DNA of 64,000 nucleotides from Bacilli bacterium (GCA_017447165.1 JAFSOD010000004.1:367267-431266), one strand, 5' to 3'. Numbered from the stretch's first letter, positions 28,548 to 35,318 are shown. Numbers and translations: made by a program. The notes: generated by a model from the letters alone, not told the origin.

Positions 28548-29558
28548 ATGGAAAAAGTCGCACCTAGATTTGCTGGTAGACACTTAATTACATTAGAAGA
28601 TTTCACTAAAGAAGAAATCGACTACATGCTTAAAGTCTCAAGAGACTTAAAAAATGCATTCTACGCTAATGAACCAACAGACTGGCTCACTAACAAAACC
28701 GGATTCTTAATGTTCTTTGAGCAATCAACAAGAACCCGTAACTCCTTTGAAAGCGGTATGGCCCAATTAGGCGGTCATGCTACCTTCTTAGATACCTCTA
28801 TGATGCAAATCGCTCACGGAGAAAGCGCCAAAGACACTGCAGTTATCTTATCTAGCTTTGGCCACATGATTGCTTGCCGTTACTGTAACTGGGGTTTAGG
28901 TAACAAATATATTCGCGAAATGGCGAAATATTCCACAGTCCCAATTATCAACTTACAATGTGACTTATATCACCCAATGCAAGCCCTTGCAGATTTAATG
29001 ACCATCGAAGATGAATTTGGTCATACTGAACACTTAAAGGTCTCTGTTATTTGGGCAATGGCCACAACTCACAAGAAACCAATTTCAGTTCCAGTTTCTC
29101 AAGTCTTATTATTCCCAAGATATGGTATCGATGTTACTTTAGCATATCCTGAAGGATATGATTTACCAGACTGGGTTATTGAAAAGGCTAGAAAGAACGC
29201 TGCTGAACATGGTGGTAGCTTAACTATTACCCACGATATGGACGCTGCTTATCGTGACGCTGATGTCGTCTTCCCTAAGAACTGGGGTAGCTGGGTTACT
29301 AACCAATCCACAACCGTTGTTGATGATGCTTTATTAGCATTAAAAGCATGGAAATGTACACCAGACAAGATGAAGTTAGCCAAACCAGGTTGTAGATATA
29401 TGCACGCCCTTCCTGCTGATAGAGTCAATGAAGTCGTTGATGAAGTTATCGACGGACCACAATCTGTTGTCTATCAAGAAGCAGAAAATAGAATCCACAC
29501 CGCTAAAGCGGTTATGGCATTATTTGTCCACGACAAATTACCATCTGATAGGAGATAA
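28548..29558 (+). CDS. ygeW: YgeW-type knotted carbamoyltransferase
   Basis: 336 aa, shorter than the ~396-aa E. coli YgeW but full in core motifs. The carbamoyl-phosphate site STRTRNSFE is intact (about residue 66), followed by HGESAKDT, CRYCNWG, the HPMQALADLMT motif, and HALPADRVNEV near the C-terminus. It would run in reverse, phosphorolysing a carbamoylated purine breakdown product to carbamoyl phosphate, which ArcC (10922-11839) turns into ATP. Ribosome binding site GAAAGGA is 10 nt upstream. Confidence 0.92.
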   Translation: MEKVAPRFAGRHLITLEDFTKEEIDYMLKVSRDLKNAFYANEPTDWLTNKTGFLMFFEQSTRTRNSFESGMAQLGGHATFLDTSMMQIAHGESAKDTAVILSSFGHMIACRYCNWGLGNKYIREMAKYSTVPIINLQCDLYHPMQALADLMTIEDEFGHTEHLKVSVIWAMATTHKKPISVPVSQVLLFPRYGIDVTLAYPEGYDLPDWVIEKARKNAAEHGGSLTITHDMDAAYRDADVVFPKNWGSWVTNQSTTVVDDALLALKAWKCTPDKMKLAKPGCRYMHALPADRVNEVVDEVIDGPQSVVYQEAENRIHTAKAVMALFVHDKLPSDRR

Positions 29559-29565
29559 TTAAAAA

Positions 29566-30195
29566 ATGAAAAACCTCAAAAAAATTATGGCTCTTGTCAT
29601 CATTGGTCTCGTCATTGTCTTTGGCGCTTTAGTGATGGCACAAGAAAAGGTTTTTTCTAACTTGGGAGAAATCTCATTTGCAGATAGATTCACAATTGGC
29701 ATGTCTATCCTCTACTTACTTAACTTGGTTATCGATATTTGCTTAATTGTTATCCCTGTTATCAATTTATTCTTTGTCATTTTTGACAAAAAACCTCCAT
29801 ATAGCTCAATGGTTAATTGTGCATTAATCGTTGTAAGTAAATACTTATTCTCCATTTTCATTTGGATGCTTATGATGATTGTCTGGGGCGCTGACGGTGA
29901 ATATTGGGTCTCATATTTATTCAAAGATAATATGGCTATTATCCCTCTTAGTGTTTTTCTTGTTGGCTTTATCTTTATTCTTGCATCTGGCAAAAAGAGT
30001 CTTGAAGGCACAATGGGAAGAGCAATTGCTGTTTCTATCGGTAGCGGTTTAACTGTTTTTGGTTTAATATTCTACTTTGTCAAAGATGCAGAATTAGATA
30101 AATTAGCAATCTTTGGTCTAGTCGTCATCGCAATTGCCTTATTAGGTTTAATCGTTTATTCGTTCTTACCACAAACTAGAGAATATAAAGAATAA
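29566..30195 (+). CDS. Small integral membrane protein at the end of the purine operon
   Basis: 209 aa with about six hydrophobic segments (residues ~7-27, 48-75, 88-107, 122-140, 148-168, 177-198). I recognise no transporter signature and no conserved charged residues in the membrane part. It follows ygeW by 7 bp and is closed by a terminator, so it is co-transcribed. A role in purine or product transport is possible from position alone, but six short helices without duplicated halves do not match the usual purine permeases (NCS2, 12-14 segments). Confidence 0.65.
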   Translation: MKNLKKIMALVIIGLVIVFGALVMAQEKVFSNLGEISFADRFTIGMSILYLLNLVIDICLIVIPVINLFFVIFDKKPPYSSMVNCALIVVSKYLFSIFIWMLMMIVWGADGEYWVSYLFKDNMAIIPLSVFLVGFIFILASGKKSLEGTMGRAIAVSIGSGLTVFGLIFYFVKDAELDKLAIFGLVVIAIALLGLIVYSFLPQTREYKE

Positions 30196-30218
30196 TCAAA
30201 TAATTCTTATCTCAAAAG

Positions 30219-30248
30219 AACTGGTGGAGCAATCCATCAGTTTTTTTA
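30219..30248 (+). terminator. Intrinsic terminator ending the purine operon
   Basis: AACTGGTGGA (30219-30228) pairs with TCCATCAGTT (30233-30242) around a GCAA loop; seven T follow. Confidence 0.88.
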
Positions 30249-30368
30249 CACATTAGAAATGTGAAAAAAAGTATCCAACTATATTTATATAATATATTTC
30301 TATTAATTAATACTTTGTATCACTTAATATAAATATAATTGGATAAAAATGTGGACAATAAATTTTGA

Positions 30369-30397
30369 TTGAAATTAGTTATTTTTCTTCATATTAT
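30369..30397 (+). promoter_or_regulatory. Promoter of the hypothetical gene at 30408
   Basis: TTGAAA (30369-30374), 17-bp spacer, TATTAT (30392-30397). The ATG at 30408 is 10 nt downstream of the -10, so the mRNA would have at most a few leader nucleotides. Confidence 0.6.
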
Positions 30398-30407
30398 TTG
30401 GCTAGTT

Positions 30408-30794
30408 ATGACAAGAAGAAAACCGCTAATTTACGATCCAACTTTACTTATCGAGGCGATTAAGAAATGGCCTAATCCCATGTATGAAAAAAAACATGAT
30501 CTTTATATATATGTTGAAGGTAACGCTAGAAGTAATCAAACAAGAGTGGATCATATTGTTGAGTATGGTCATGACTTAAAAGTTAGAGATTTAGAGTCGG
30601 TGCCAGAAGGAATCAAGAATTACTTTGCTTACAAGAAGGACCCCGTATATAAAAATACGTTTAATTATTACATTAAAAGAAAGGGAATGGATAAAGGGTT
30701 TATTAAAGTTTCTATAAGAATAAGTGATAATGACCCGCATTATGCCTGGATAAAAACAATATTCATTTCTTATAAAATAAAAGAATTGCCATAG
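30408..30794 (+). CDS. Small basic hypothetical protein, possible BECR-fold RNase-like domain
   Basis: 128 aa from the ATG at 30408 (MTRRKPLIYDP...). The start fits the promoter spacing better than an in-frame upstream start that would add 13 residues. The C-terminal half has DHIVEYGHDLKVRD, an NTFNYYIKRKG strand and AWIKTIFISYKI. This pattern (His-Gly-His region followed by beta strands) faintly recalls phage-type BECR nucleases, but I cannot confirm it. It is isolated, has no ribosome binding site, and lies directly before two RNA genes. It could be an uncharacterised toxin or a decayed phage gene. Confidence 0.5.
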   Translation: MTRRKPLIYDPTLLIEAIKKWPNPMYEKKHDLYIYVEGNARSNQTRVDHIVEYGHDLKVRDLESVPEGIKNYFAYKKDPVYKNTFNYYIKRKGMDKGFIKVSIRISDNDPHYAWIKTIFISYKIKELP

Positions 30795-30813
30795 CGATTA
30801 TATTTGTTATAAT
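30786..30813 (+). promoter_or_regulatory. Promoter of the ~120-nt structured RNA
   Basis: TTGCCA (30786-30791), 16-bp spacer, perfect TATAAT (30808-30813). The expected start, 7 nt downstream, is G30820, exactly the first base of the RNA's closing stem. The -35 overlaps the end of the preceding coding region. Confidence 0.75.
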
Positions 30814-30819
30814 AAAATC

Positions 30820-30940
30820 GTCAGAGGTGGAGAACCAGTGTGCGACCACGACGCATTCCTTCGGGAATGGATGCAGCGATCCAGGATGTTAACTGCCCTG
30901 GCTGACGAATAAGTATCTTCCAAGTGGGAGATATTTTTTT
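30820..30940 (+). ncRNA. Small structured RNA, class not recognised
   Basis: About 120 nt with its own promoter and terminator. The closing helix is GTCAG (30820-30824) with CTGAC (30902-30906). It holds a hairpin CATTCC-TTCG-GGAATG (30854-30869, extra-stable UUCG loop, extended by outer GC/GC pairs) and a hairpin CCAGG (30881-30885) with CCTGG (30897-30901) that would stack directly on the closing helix. No start codon with a ribosome binding site is present. It is not SRP RNA (no GGAA-loop domain) and not a tRNA. Function unknown. Confidence 0.75.
30914..30940 (+). terminator. Intrinsic terminator of the small RNA
   Basis: TATCTTCC (30914-30921) pairs with GGGAGATA (30926-30933, one G-U) around an AAGT loop; seven T follow. 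Confidence 0.85.
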
Positions 30941-31126
30941 ATATACATGCACATATGCGTGCGTCGCGATTTTCTATTATATTTTTTATGTTTATTATTT
31001 TTTATATTTATAATATTAAAAACTAATAAAAAACATTTTTTTCAAAAAAATATTAAAAAAGTAATTTAACATAGTTAAATTAAAATATTATTTATAAAAA
31101 AAGTGAAAAATAATTTAAAAAAACGC
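30941..31126. other. AT-rich spacer without genes
   Basis: About 185 bp, largely A/T runs (for example around 31010-31120). I see no reading frame, repeat or structured element until the promoter at 31127. Confidence 0.6.
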
Positions 31127-31155
31127 TTGCAATAGTTTTTCAATAAGCGCATACT
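31127..31155 (+). promoter_or_regulatory. Promoter of the large triplicated RNA
   Basis: TTGCAA (31127-31132), 17-bp spacer, CATACT (31150-31155). Start expected near 31162. The region is also flanked by GCTT...AAGC symmetry (31126-31147). Confidence 0.55.
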
Positions 31156-31230
31156 TATACACATCCAACACCGAAAGGCTCTTGGTTGAGAGATAATTAA
31201 TGATAGTTAATTAACTCTCAAGACTGGATA

Positions 31231-31485
31231 AGTCAATCACCGCGAAAAAGAAGAAGTTGATACAGCGGCCTACTAAGAATTAAAACAAAATTGATCTTAG
31301 ACTAATGATTGCACCAGCACGGTAGAAGACTCGTTCTCCTACCAAGGCACATCCTCCCCGTTACAGTGGATGCTGAGTTAGAACTTAACAGCTGAAAATC
31401 CACCGCCTGACAAGATCGAAGAGGACAGATATGAGGTAATAGCCATATCCACGACCGAATCACGCTACAATCAACTTAAAACGTG
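31231..31485 (+). repeat. RNA module 1
   Basis: Pseudoknot: TCAA 31233-31236 with TTGA 31257-31260, and CCGC 31240-31243 with GCGG 31265-31268. Hairpin: CTAAGA 31273 with TCTTAG 31295. Anchor at 31304. Hairpin: GGTAG 31321 with CTACC 31339. Nested core: TCCTC 31352 with GAGGA 31421, GTGGAT 31366 with ATCCAC 31398, GCTG 31372 with CAGC 31389. Distal hairpin: CACG 31461 with CGTG 31482, loop containing TCAACTTAAA. Confidence 0.85.
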
Positions 31486-31541
31486 AGATAAGTAGTCGAG
31501 ACCGCAAGATACTCGATACGAAAAAGGTTTGAAGTTCAGCT

Positions 31542-31798
31542 AACGTCAGACAATCAGCCCAATACACAACGTTGATAGTGAGGCATCTAGAATTAAATCT
31601 TCTAGTCAATGATTGCAGTTAACTTGCCATTAAGAATAATGGCTAAACGGCCCACCTCCCTGCTACAGTGGTCACTGAGTTAGAGCTTAACAGTGTAGAA
31701 AATCCACCGCCGGACACGATCAAAGAGGTAAAGAAAAAGTCTTATTAACTAAAAAGAATAGGAAAAACCTAATCCACATTATTCAACTCAAAGTGTGG
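31542..31798 (+). repeat. RNA module 2
   Basis: Pseudoknot: AACGT 31542 with ACGTT 31569, and GCC 31557 with GGC 31582. Hairpin: CTAGA 31587 with TCTAG 31601. Anchor at 31608. Hairpin: GCCATT 31626 with AATGGC 31638. Nested core: ACCTC 31654 with GAGGT 31725, GTGG 31668 with CCAC 31704, CACTG 31673 with CAGTG 31691. Distal hairpin: CCACA 31774 with TGTGG 31794, loop containing TCAACTCAAA. Confidence 0.85.
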
Positions 31799-31870
31799 TG
31801 AGACTTAGAAGGGTTACAAACTCTTAGCACCTTCTAAGCAGAAATGGTCTAATGAGCTTAAGACTAGATA

Positions 31871-32122
31871 ATTCAATCAGGTCCTTGAATTGAGTGGGGA
31901 CCTCTGGAAATTAAAAGCTTCCAGTTAAATGATTGCACTAGCAAAGGATTAGAAGAGATTCTAATCATCGGTACGTTCCTCCCTGATGGCAACATCACTG
32001 GTCTCCGCGTTAAAGTTTGACGGAGTAAACCCAGCACCGGACATGACAAAGAGGAAGACAGCCTCGAAGCTAACAACTAGAGGAAGCTGGCCATTGATAC
32101 GCAAATCAATTCATAACGTATC
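31871..32122 (+). repeat. RNA module 3
   Basis: Pseudoknot: ATTCAA 31871 with TTGAAT 31885, and GGTCC 31880 with GGACC 31898. Hairpin: CTGGAA 31904 with TTCCAG 31919. Anchor at 31928. Hairpin: GATTAGAA 31947 with TTCTAATC 31959. Nested core: TTCCTC 31976 with GAGGAA 32051, CTGG 31998 with CCAG 32031, CTCCG 32003 with CGGAG 32021. Distal hairpin: GATACG 32096 with CGTATC 32117, loop containing TCAATTCATAA. Confidence 0.85.
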
Positions 32123-32190
32123 AAAATCAAGAAGCACCACCAGTCAAAAGGAACTTAGCTTAAACACTGTGCTCGCACAGAGTCACGGCT

Positions 32191-32219
32191 AGCGGTAATG
32201 AGAAAAACCGCTTTTTTTT
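32191..32219 (+). terminator. Intrinsic terminator of the large RNA
   Basis: AGCGGT (32191-32196) pairs with ACCGCT (32207-32212), followed by eight T. Confidence 0.85.
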
Positions 32220-32232
32220 CGCACTTTTTCGA

Positions 32233-32261
32233 TTGTTTTACTATATAACACGTGTTATAAT
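32233..32261 (+). promoter_or_regulatory. Leaderless promoter with 16-bp palindromic operator for the Xre-DUF3990 gene
   Basis: TTGTTT (32233-32238), 17-bp spacer, perfect TATAAT (32256-32261); the ATG follows 6 nt later. A perfect 16-bp palindrome, TATAACACGTGTTATA (32244-32259), fills the spacer and overlaps the -10. This is the expected geometry for autorepression by the Xre protein encoded next. Confidence 0.8.
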
Positions 32262-32267
32262 GTCAGC

Positions 32268-33128
32268 ATGAAATCATACGACATACAAAAAGATTGTTTA
32301 TTAATTAGAAGAATGCTCAAAATGACACAGACTGAGTTTGCCGATGCGATCGAATTATCTTTTGCCACTATTAATCGCATTGAAAATGGAAAACATCGTC
32401 CTACTAATCCTATTATTGAAAAAATATATAGTTATGCTTATGAAAACAATTTGAGAATTAATAGCGTTCTTTCTGAAATTCTTCAAGAATCGTTTAATTG
32501 TATTTATTTTCATGGTGCAAAGAACGATATTGAAGGTGAACTAGACTTAAATCATTCTGATAAGAACATCGATTTTGGTCCGGGGTTTTACTTAGGTGAA
32601 TCATATAAACAGGCCTCTTCTTTTGTATCTAATGATAAAAATGGATCTGTTTATGTTTTCAAACTTGATGAAAGAAAATTAAACACCGTTAGTCTAGAAG
32701 TTGATTTAGATTGGATGCTAGCGATTTGTTATTATCGAGATACCTTAAAAGAGGCGCATCGTAATTCCTGCTACATTCAAAGATTAATTAAAAGAATCGA
32801 AGAAGCTGATGTGATAATAGCTCCTATTGCAGACAATTCGATGTATGAAATTATTACTAAATTCGCTCAAGGTAAGTTGACTGACGTCCAAGCAAGTCAT
32901 TGTTTATCTGCATCGTATTTAGGTAAACAACACGTAATTAAAAGTAGTAAAGCATTAACTAATTTAAAATTTGTTAATCGCCTATATTTATGTAAGCAAG
33001 AAAAAATAGATATATTAAAAGGAAAAGTGGAAGAAGATAAAATTGCAAACACAAAAGTAGATGCTTGTTTGATTAAATACCGTAGAGAAGGCAAATATAT
33101 CGAGGAAATACTAGATGAAATTAACTGA
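32268..33128 (+). CDS. Xre-type HTH regulator fused to a DUF3990 (ADP-ribosyltransferase-like) domain
   Basis: 286 aa. Residues ~8-60 are an Xre/Cro HTH (MTQTEFADAIELSFATINRIENGKHRPTN). Residues ~80-240 match DUF3990, with FHGAKNDIE at the start and DFGPGFYLGESYKQAS, the hallmark of this ART-like family; related domains act as toxins. It combines likely operator binding and a likely effector in one chain. The start ATG is fixed by the leaderless promoter. It overlaps the partner gene by 14 bp, so this looks like a two-gene toxin-antitoxin-type module. The substrate is unknown. Confidence 0.8.
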   Translation: MKSYDIQKDCLLIRRMLKMTQTEFADAIELSFATINRIENGKHRPTNPIIEKIYSYAYENNLRINSVLSEILQESFNCIYFHGAKNDIEGELDLNHSDKNIDFGPGFYLGESYKQASSFVSNDKNGSVYVFKLDERKLNTVSLEVDLDWMLAICYYRDTLKEAHRNSCYIQRLIKRIEEADVIIAPIADNSMYEIITKFAQGKLTDVQASHCLSASYLGKQHVIKSSKALTNLKFVNRLYLCKQEKIDILKGKVEEDKIANTKVDACLIKYRREGKYIEEILDEIN

Positions 33129-33603
33129 TGAAATGATCAAGATTTGTGAAATACAAGCATCGTATTTTTCTTCTTCAATAGAAGATTTTACTTGTGGTAG
33201 CAGGCTATTTACTTTTCGATTTATGAATTCAAAATTAGCAAAGTTACTAGATAATCCGGATTATATGTCTTTATATACTCCAACAAATTATAAAGAATTA
33301 TTGATTAAAGAATATCCAGGCTTAAATCAAAAGTATGGTTATAAAGTCGATGAACCGATTATGCACTGGATTGGCTATATCTATAGAGCAATCAGCTTAT
33401 TGCTACACATTTCATCAAAACACCTTTTAAAGAAGCTCCCGTTTGCCGATATGGTTTTTCTATATAAAGTCCATCATACTTATGGAGTTGAATACTGTGT
33501 TAATCGAATTAATCAAGAATATCAACTTGTTCGAACAAATAGTAGCGAAGAAAAAGAAATAGCAAAAAAAGTTTATAAAGACTTAATAATGTCTTTAAAA
33601 TAA
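33115..33603 (+). CDS. Partner protein of the DUF3990 module, function unknown
   Basis: 162 aa, mostly alpha-helical, soluble, with no motif I can name. Segments worth noting are DFTCGSRLFTFRFMNSKLAKLLD, PIMHWIGYIYRAISLLLHISSKHLL and a C-terminal TYGVEYCVNRINQEY. Proteins of this kind are found next to DUF3990 genes, which supports an antitoxin or accessory role. It is translated from an ATG inside the end of the upstream gene. The nitroreductase gene follows after 17 bp but has its own strong ribosome binding site. Confidence 0.65.
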   Translation: MKLTDEMIKICEIQASYFSSSIEDFTCGSRLFTFRFMNSKLAKLLDNPDYMSLYTPTNYKELLIKEYPGLNQKYGYKVDEPIMHWIGYIYRAISLLLHISSKHLLKKLPFADMVFLYKVHHTYGVEYCVNRINQEYQLVRTNSSEEKEIAKKVYKDLIMSLK

Positions 33604-33620
33604 ATTAGGAAGGAAAATAT

Positions 33621-34133
33621 ATGTTAGATGTAATTAAAGCTCGCAGAGCGTGCCGCTCTTTCTCTAATAGAGAAGTAGAAGATAATAAGATTAAAGAAAT
33701 CGTGGAGGCTGGTTTACTCGCTCCTAGTGGGATGAATAGACAAACTCCTATAATTATCGTCATCAAAGATAAAAAAGTTAGAGATGAGTTGATGAAACTC
33801 AATAGAAGTATTATGGGTAGAGACCTAGATCCATTTTATGGTGCACCTGTTATTTTATTAGTAGCGGCCAATAAAGACGGCTTATCTATGCTTGATGGCG
33901 CGGCCACCATTGAAAATATGTTACTTGAGGCCACTAATCAAGGATTAGCCTCTTGCTGGATTCATAGAGCTAAAGAAGAAATAGAATTAGAAGAAGGTAG
34001 AAAAATTTTATCTTTCACTGGTTTAAATTTTGATGATTATGTTGGTATTGGCCACGTGATTATTGGTTATCCAAAAGATGAATTTAAGCCAGTTCCTAAA
34101 ATCATCAAAGATAATAGAGTGTTTATTAAATAG
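33621..34133 (+). CDS. Nitroreductase family protein
   Basis: 170 aa FMN-dependent nitroreductase fold. Seen: the start VIKARRACRSFSNREV (FMN phosphate contact R-R-S), LAPSGMNRQTPI, and the C-terminal IGHVIIGYPKDE. The central DGAATIENMLLEATNQGLASCWI is the dimer/FMN helix. A small NAD(P)H oxidoreductase; substrate unknown. Ribosome binding site GGAAGGA just upstream; closed by a terminator. Confidence 0.87.
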   Translation: MLDVIKARRACRSFSNREVEDNKIKEIVEAGLLAPSGMNRQTPIIIVIKDKKVRDELMKLNRSIMGRDLDPFYGAPVILLVAANKDGLSMLDGAATIENMLLEATNQGLASCWIHRAKEEIELEEGRKILSFTGLNFDDYVGIGHVIIGYPKDEFKPVPKIIKDNRVFIK

Positions 34134-34157
34134 AGACTGATTTAATCAGTCTTTTTT
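34134..34157 (+). terminator. Intrinsic terminator after nitroreductase
   Basis: AGACTGATT (34134-34142) and AATCAGTCT (34144-34152) form a near-uninterrupted inverted repeat followed by T6. Confidence 0.8.
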
Positions 34158-34193
34158 GTTTAATATAGTCTATAATAATTATTGGTGATTAAT

Positions 34194-35318
34194 ATGTTTA
34201 ATAAACATGATGTTAAAAGAGATATTTGTCAGCTTAAGGGAAGACAAGCTAAAAAAGGCTATGACTGGTGGTGGCATTCTTTTACAGCCTACAACAAGAA
34301 AACTGGAGAAGCTAAACCCTTTTACATTGAATTCTTTTTATGTAATCCAAAACTAGGCAGATTTCGCCCAGTATATGGACAGTTAAAAGAAAATCAAGAA
34401 AAAGGTATTAGACCATCTTATTTGATGGTCAATGTTGGTTGTTGGGGTAAAGTCCATAAACAATTACATCGTTTCTTTGGCTGGAAAAAGATAGAAGTTA
34501 ACTGGAAATATCCTTTTGAAGTAAAAGCGGATGACTGTTATTTAACAGAAACAGAAACCTATGGAGATGTATGTGTTTCTGAAGTTGACTCAAAAGAGCA
34601 TCCGGAATATATGTCTGACTATGGACATATCAAATGGGATTTAAAGATTAATAAGGATATTGCTTTTAACGTTGGCTTTGGAGCGTCATCTTTATTTAGA
34701 AAACTTCAACTATTTGAAATGTTCTGGCATGCGGAAGGAATGAAATCTTATTTTGAAGGATCTATTTATCTTGATGAAGAAGAATACATAGTAAGAAAAG
34801 AAGACTGTTATGGCTATAGCGATAAAAACTGGGGCAAGGATTTTACTTCTCCTTGGGTGTGGTTATCGTCTAATAATTTAACTGACCTAGTAAGCGGCAA
34901 GAAATTAAATAATTCTGTCTTTGATATAGGTGGAGGTAGACCAAAGATTGGGTTTATTGCTCTAAATAGAAAATTATTATCCGCTTTCTATATTGAAGGA
35001 AAGTGTTATGAATTCAATTTCTCTAAGTTTTGGACTAACACAAGAACTAAATTCCAATCTCATGAGACTGAAGATGAAATTCTTTGGAGAGTGGAACAAA
35101 AAACATGGAGAAATAAAGTAGTAGTGGAAGTATCTTGTAAGAAAGAAGATATGCTTCTTATTAACTATGAATCTCCTGATGGGGCTAAACGACACACTAG
35201 ACTTTGGAATGGTGGAAATGGTAAAGGCACTATTTATTTATATAGAGGAAAGAAACTTATAAATAAAATATGGGCTGAAAATATTGGCTGCGAATATGGA
35301 GAATATTCGCGAAAATGA
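34194..35318 (+). CDS. Tocopherol-cyclase-like (lipocalin-type) protein
   Basis: 374 aa. The conserved block YGYSDKNWGKDFTSPWVWLSSNN (about residues 210-230) matches the tocopherol-cyclase-like family found in many Firmicutes, where no tocopherol is made. The N-terminus has GYDWWWHSFTAYNKKTGE and a paired beta-barrel organisation is likely. The real substrate is unknown. The ATG at 34194 is used; an in-frame TTG at 34182 is also possible, since TATAAT (34171-34176) lies just before it. No Shine-Dalgarno is present at either. Confidence 0.75.
   Translation: MFNKHDVKRDICQLKGRQAKKGYDWWWHSFTAYNKKTGEAKPFYIEFFLCNPKLGRFRPVYGQLKENQEKGIRPSYLMVNVGCWGKVHKQLHRFFGWKKIEVNWKYPFEVKADDCYLTETETYGDVCVSEVDSKEHPEYMSDYGHIKWDLKINKDIAFNVGFGASSLFRKLQLFEMFWHAEGMKSYFEGSIYLDEEEYIVRKEDCYGYSDKNWGKDFTSPWVWLSSNNLTDLVSGKKLNNSVFDIGGGRPKIGFIALNRKLLSAFYIEGKCYEFNFSKFWTNTRTKFQSHETEDEILWRVEQKTWRNKVVVEVSCKKEDMLLINYESPDGAKRHTRLWNGGNGKGTIYLYRGKKLINKIWAENIGCEYGEYSRK

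Larger units (their letters stand above)
31160..32219 (+). ncRNA. Large (~1.06 kb) non-coding RNA made of three diverged tandem structural modules
   Basis: This stretch has stops in all frames, a promoter before it and an intrinsic terminator after it. It contains three copies of one RNA domain, anchored by the identical 10-mer AATGATTGCA at 31304, 31608 and 31928. In every copy the same helices occur in the same order but with different bases. These are an H-type pseudoknot with conserved CAATCA, a hairpin with an ATTAAA loop, the anchor, another hairpin, then three nested helices, and a hairpin with loop TCAAYT. A unique 5' hairpin (31186-31221, 14 bp with one A-A mismatch) precedes module 1. 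The size and complexity recall GOLLD, ROOL and OLE RNAs, but I cannot match it to any of them. Confidence 0.88.

Noticed and set aside
30820-30940. SRP (4.5S) RNA
   Set aside because: The UUCG hairpin and the absence of the conserved GGAA-loop symmetric-bulge domain do not fit.
30408-30940. Type III toxin-antitoxin (RNA antitoxin with repeat array before a ToxN-like gene)
   Set aside because: The RNA follows rather than precedes the gene, has no tandem repeats, and the protein lacks ToxN features.
31873-32192. Small ORFs on both strands inside the large RNA
   Set aside because: They lack ribosome binding sites, overlap the covarying helices, and their amino-acid composition is unlike the neighbours.
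31160-32219. CRISPR array or simple tandem repeat
   Set aside because: The period is ~304-320 nt, only short blocks are identical, differences are compensatory in stems, and no cas genes exist nearby.
31160-32219. tmRNA, RNase P RNA, or rRNA fragment
   Set aside because: No tRNA-like ends with tag frame, no RNase P core motifs and no rRNA landmarks; the three-module layout fits none of them.
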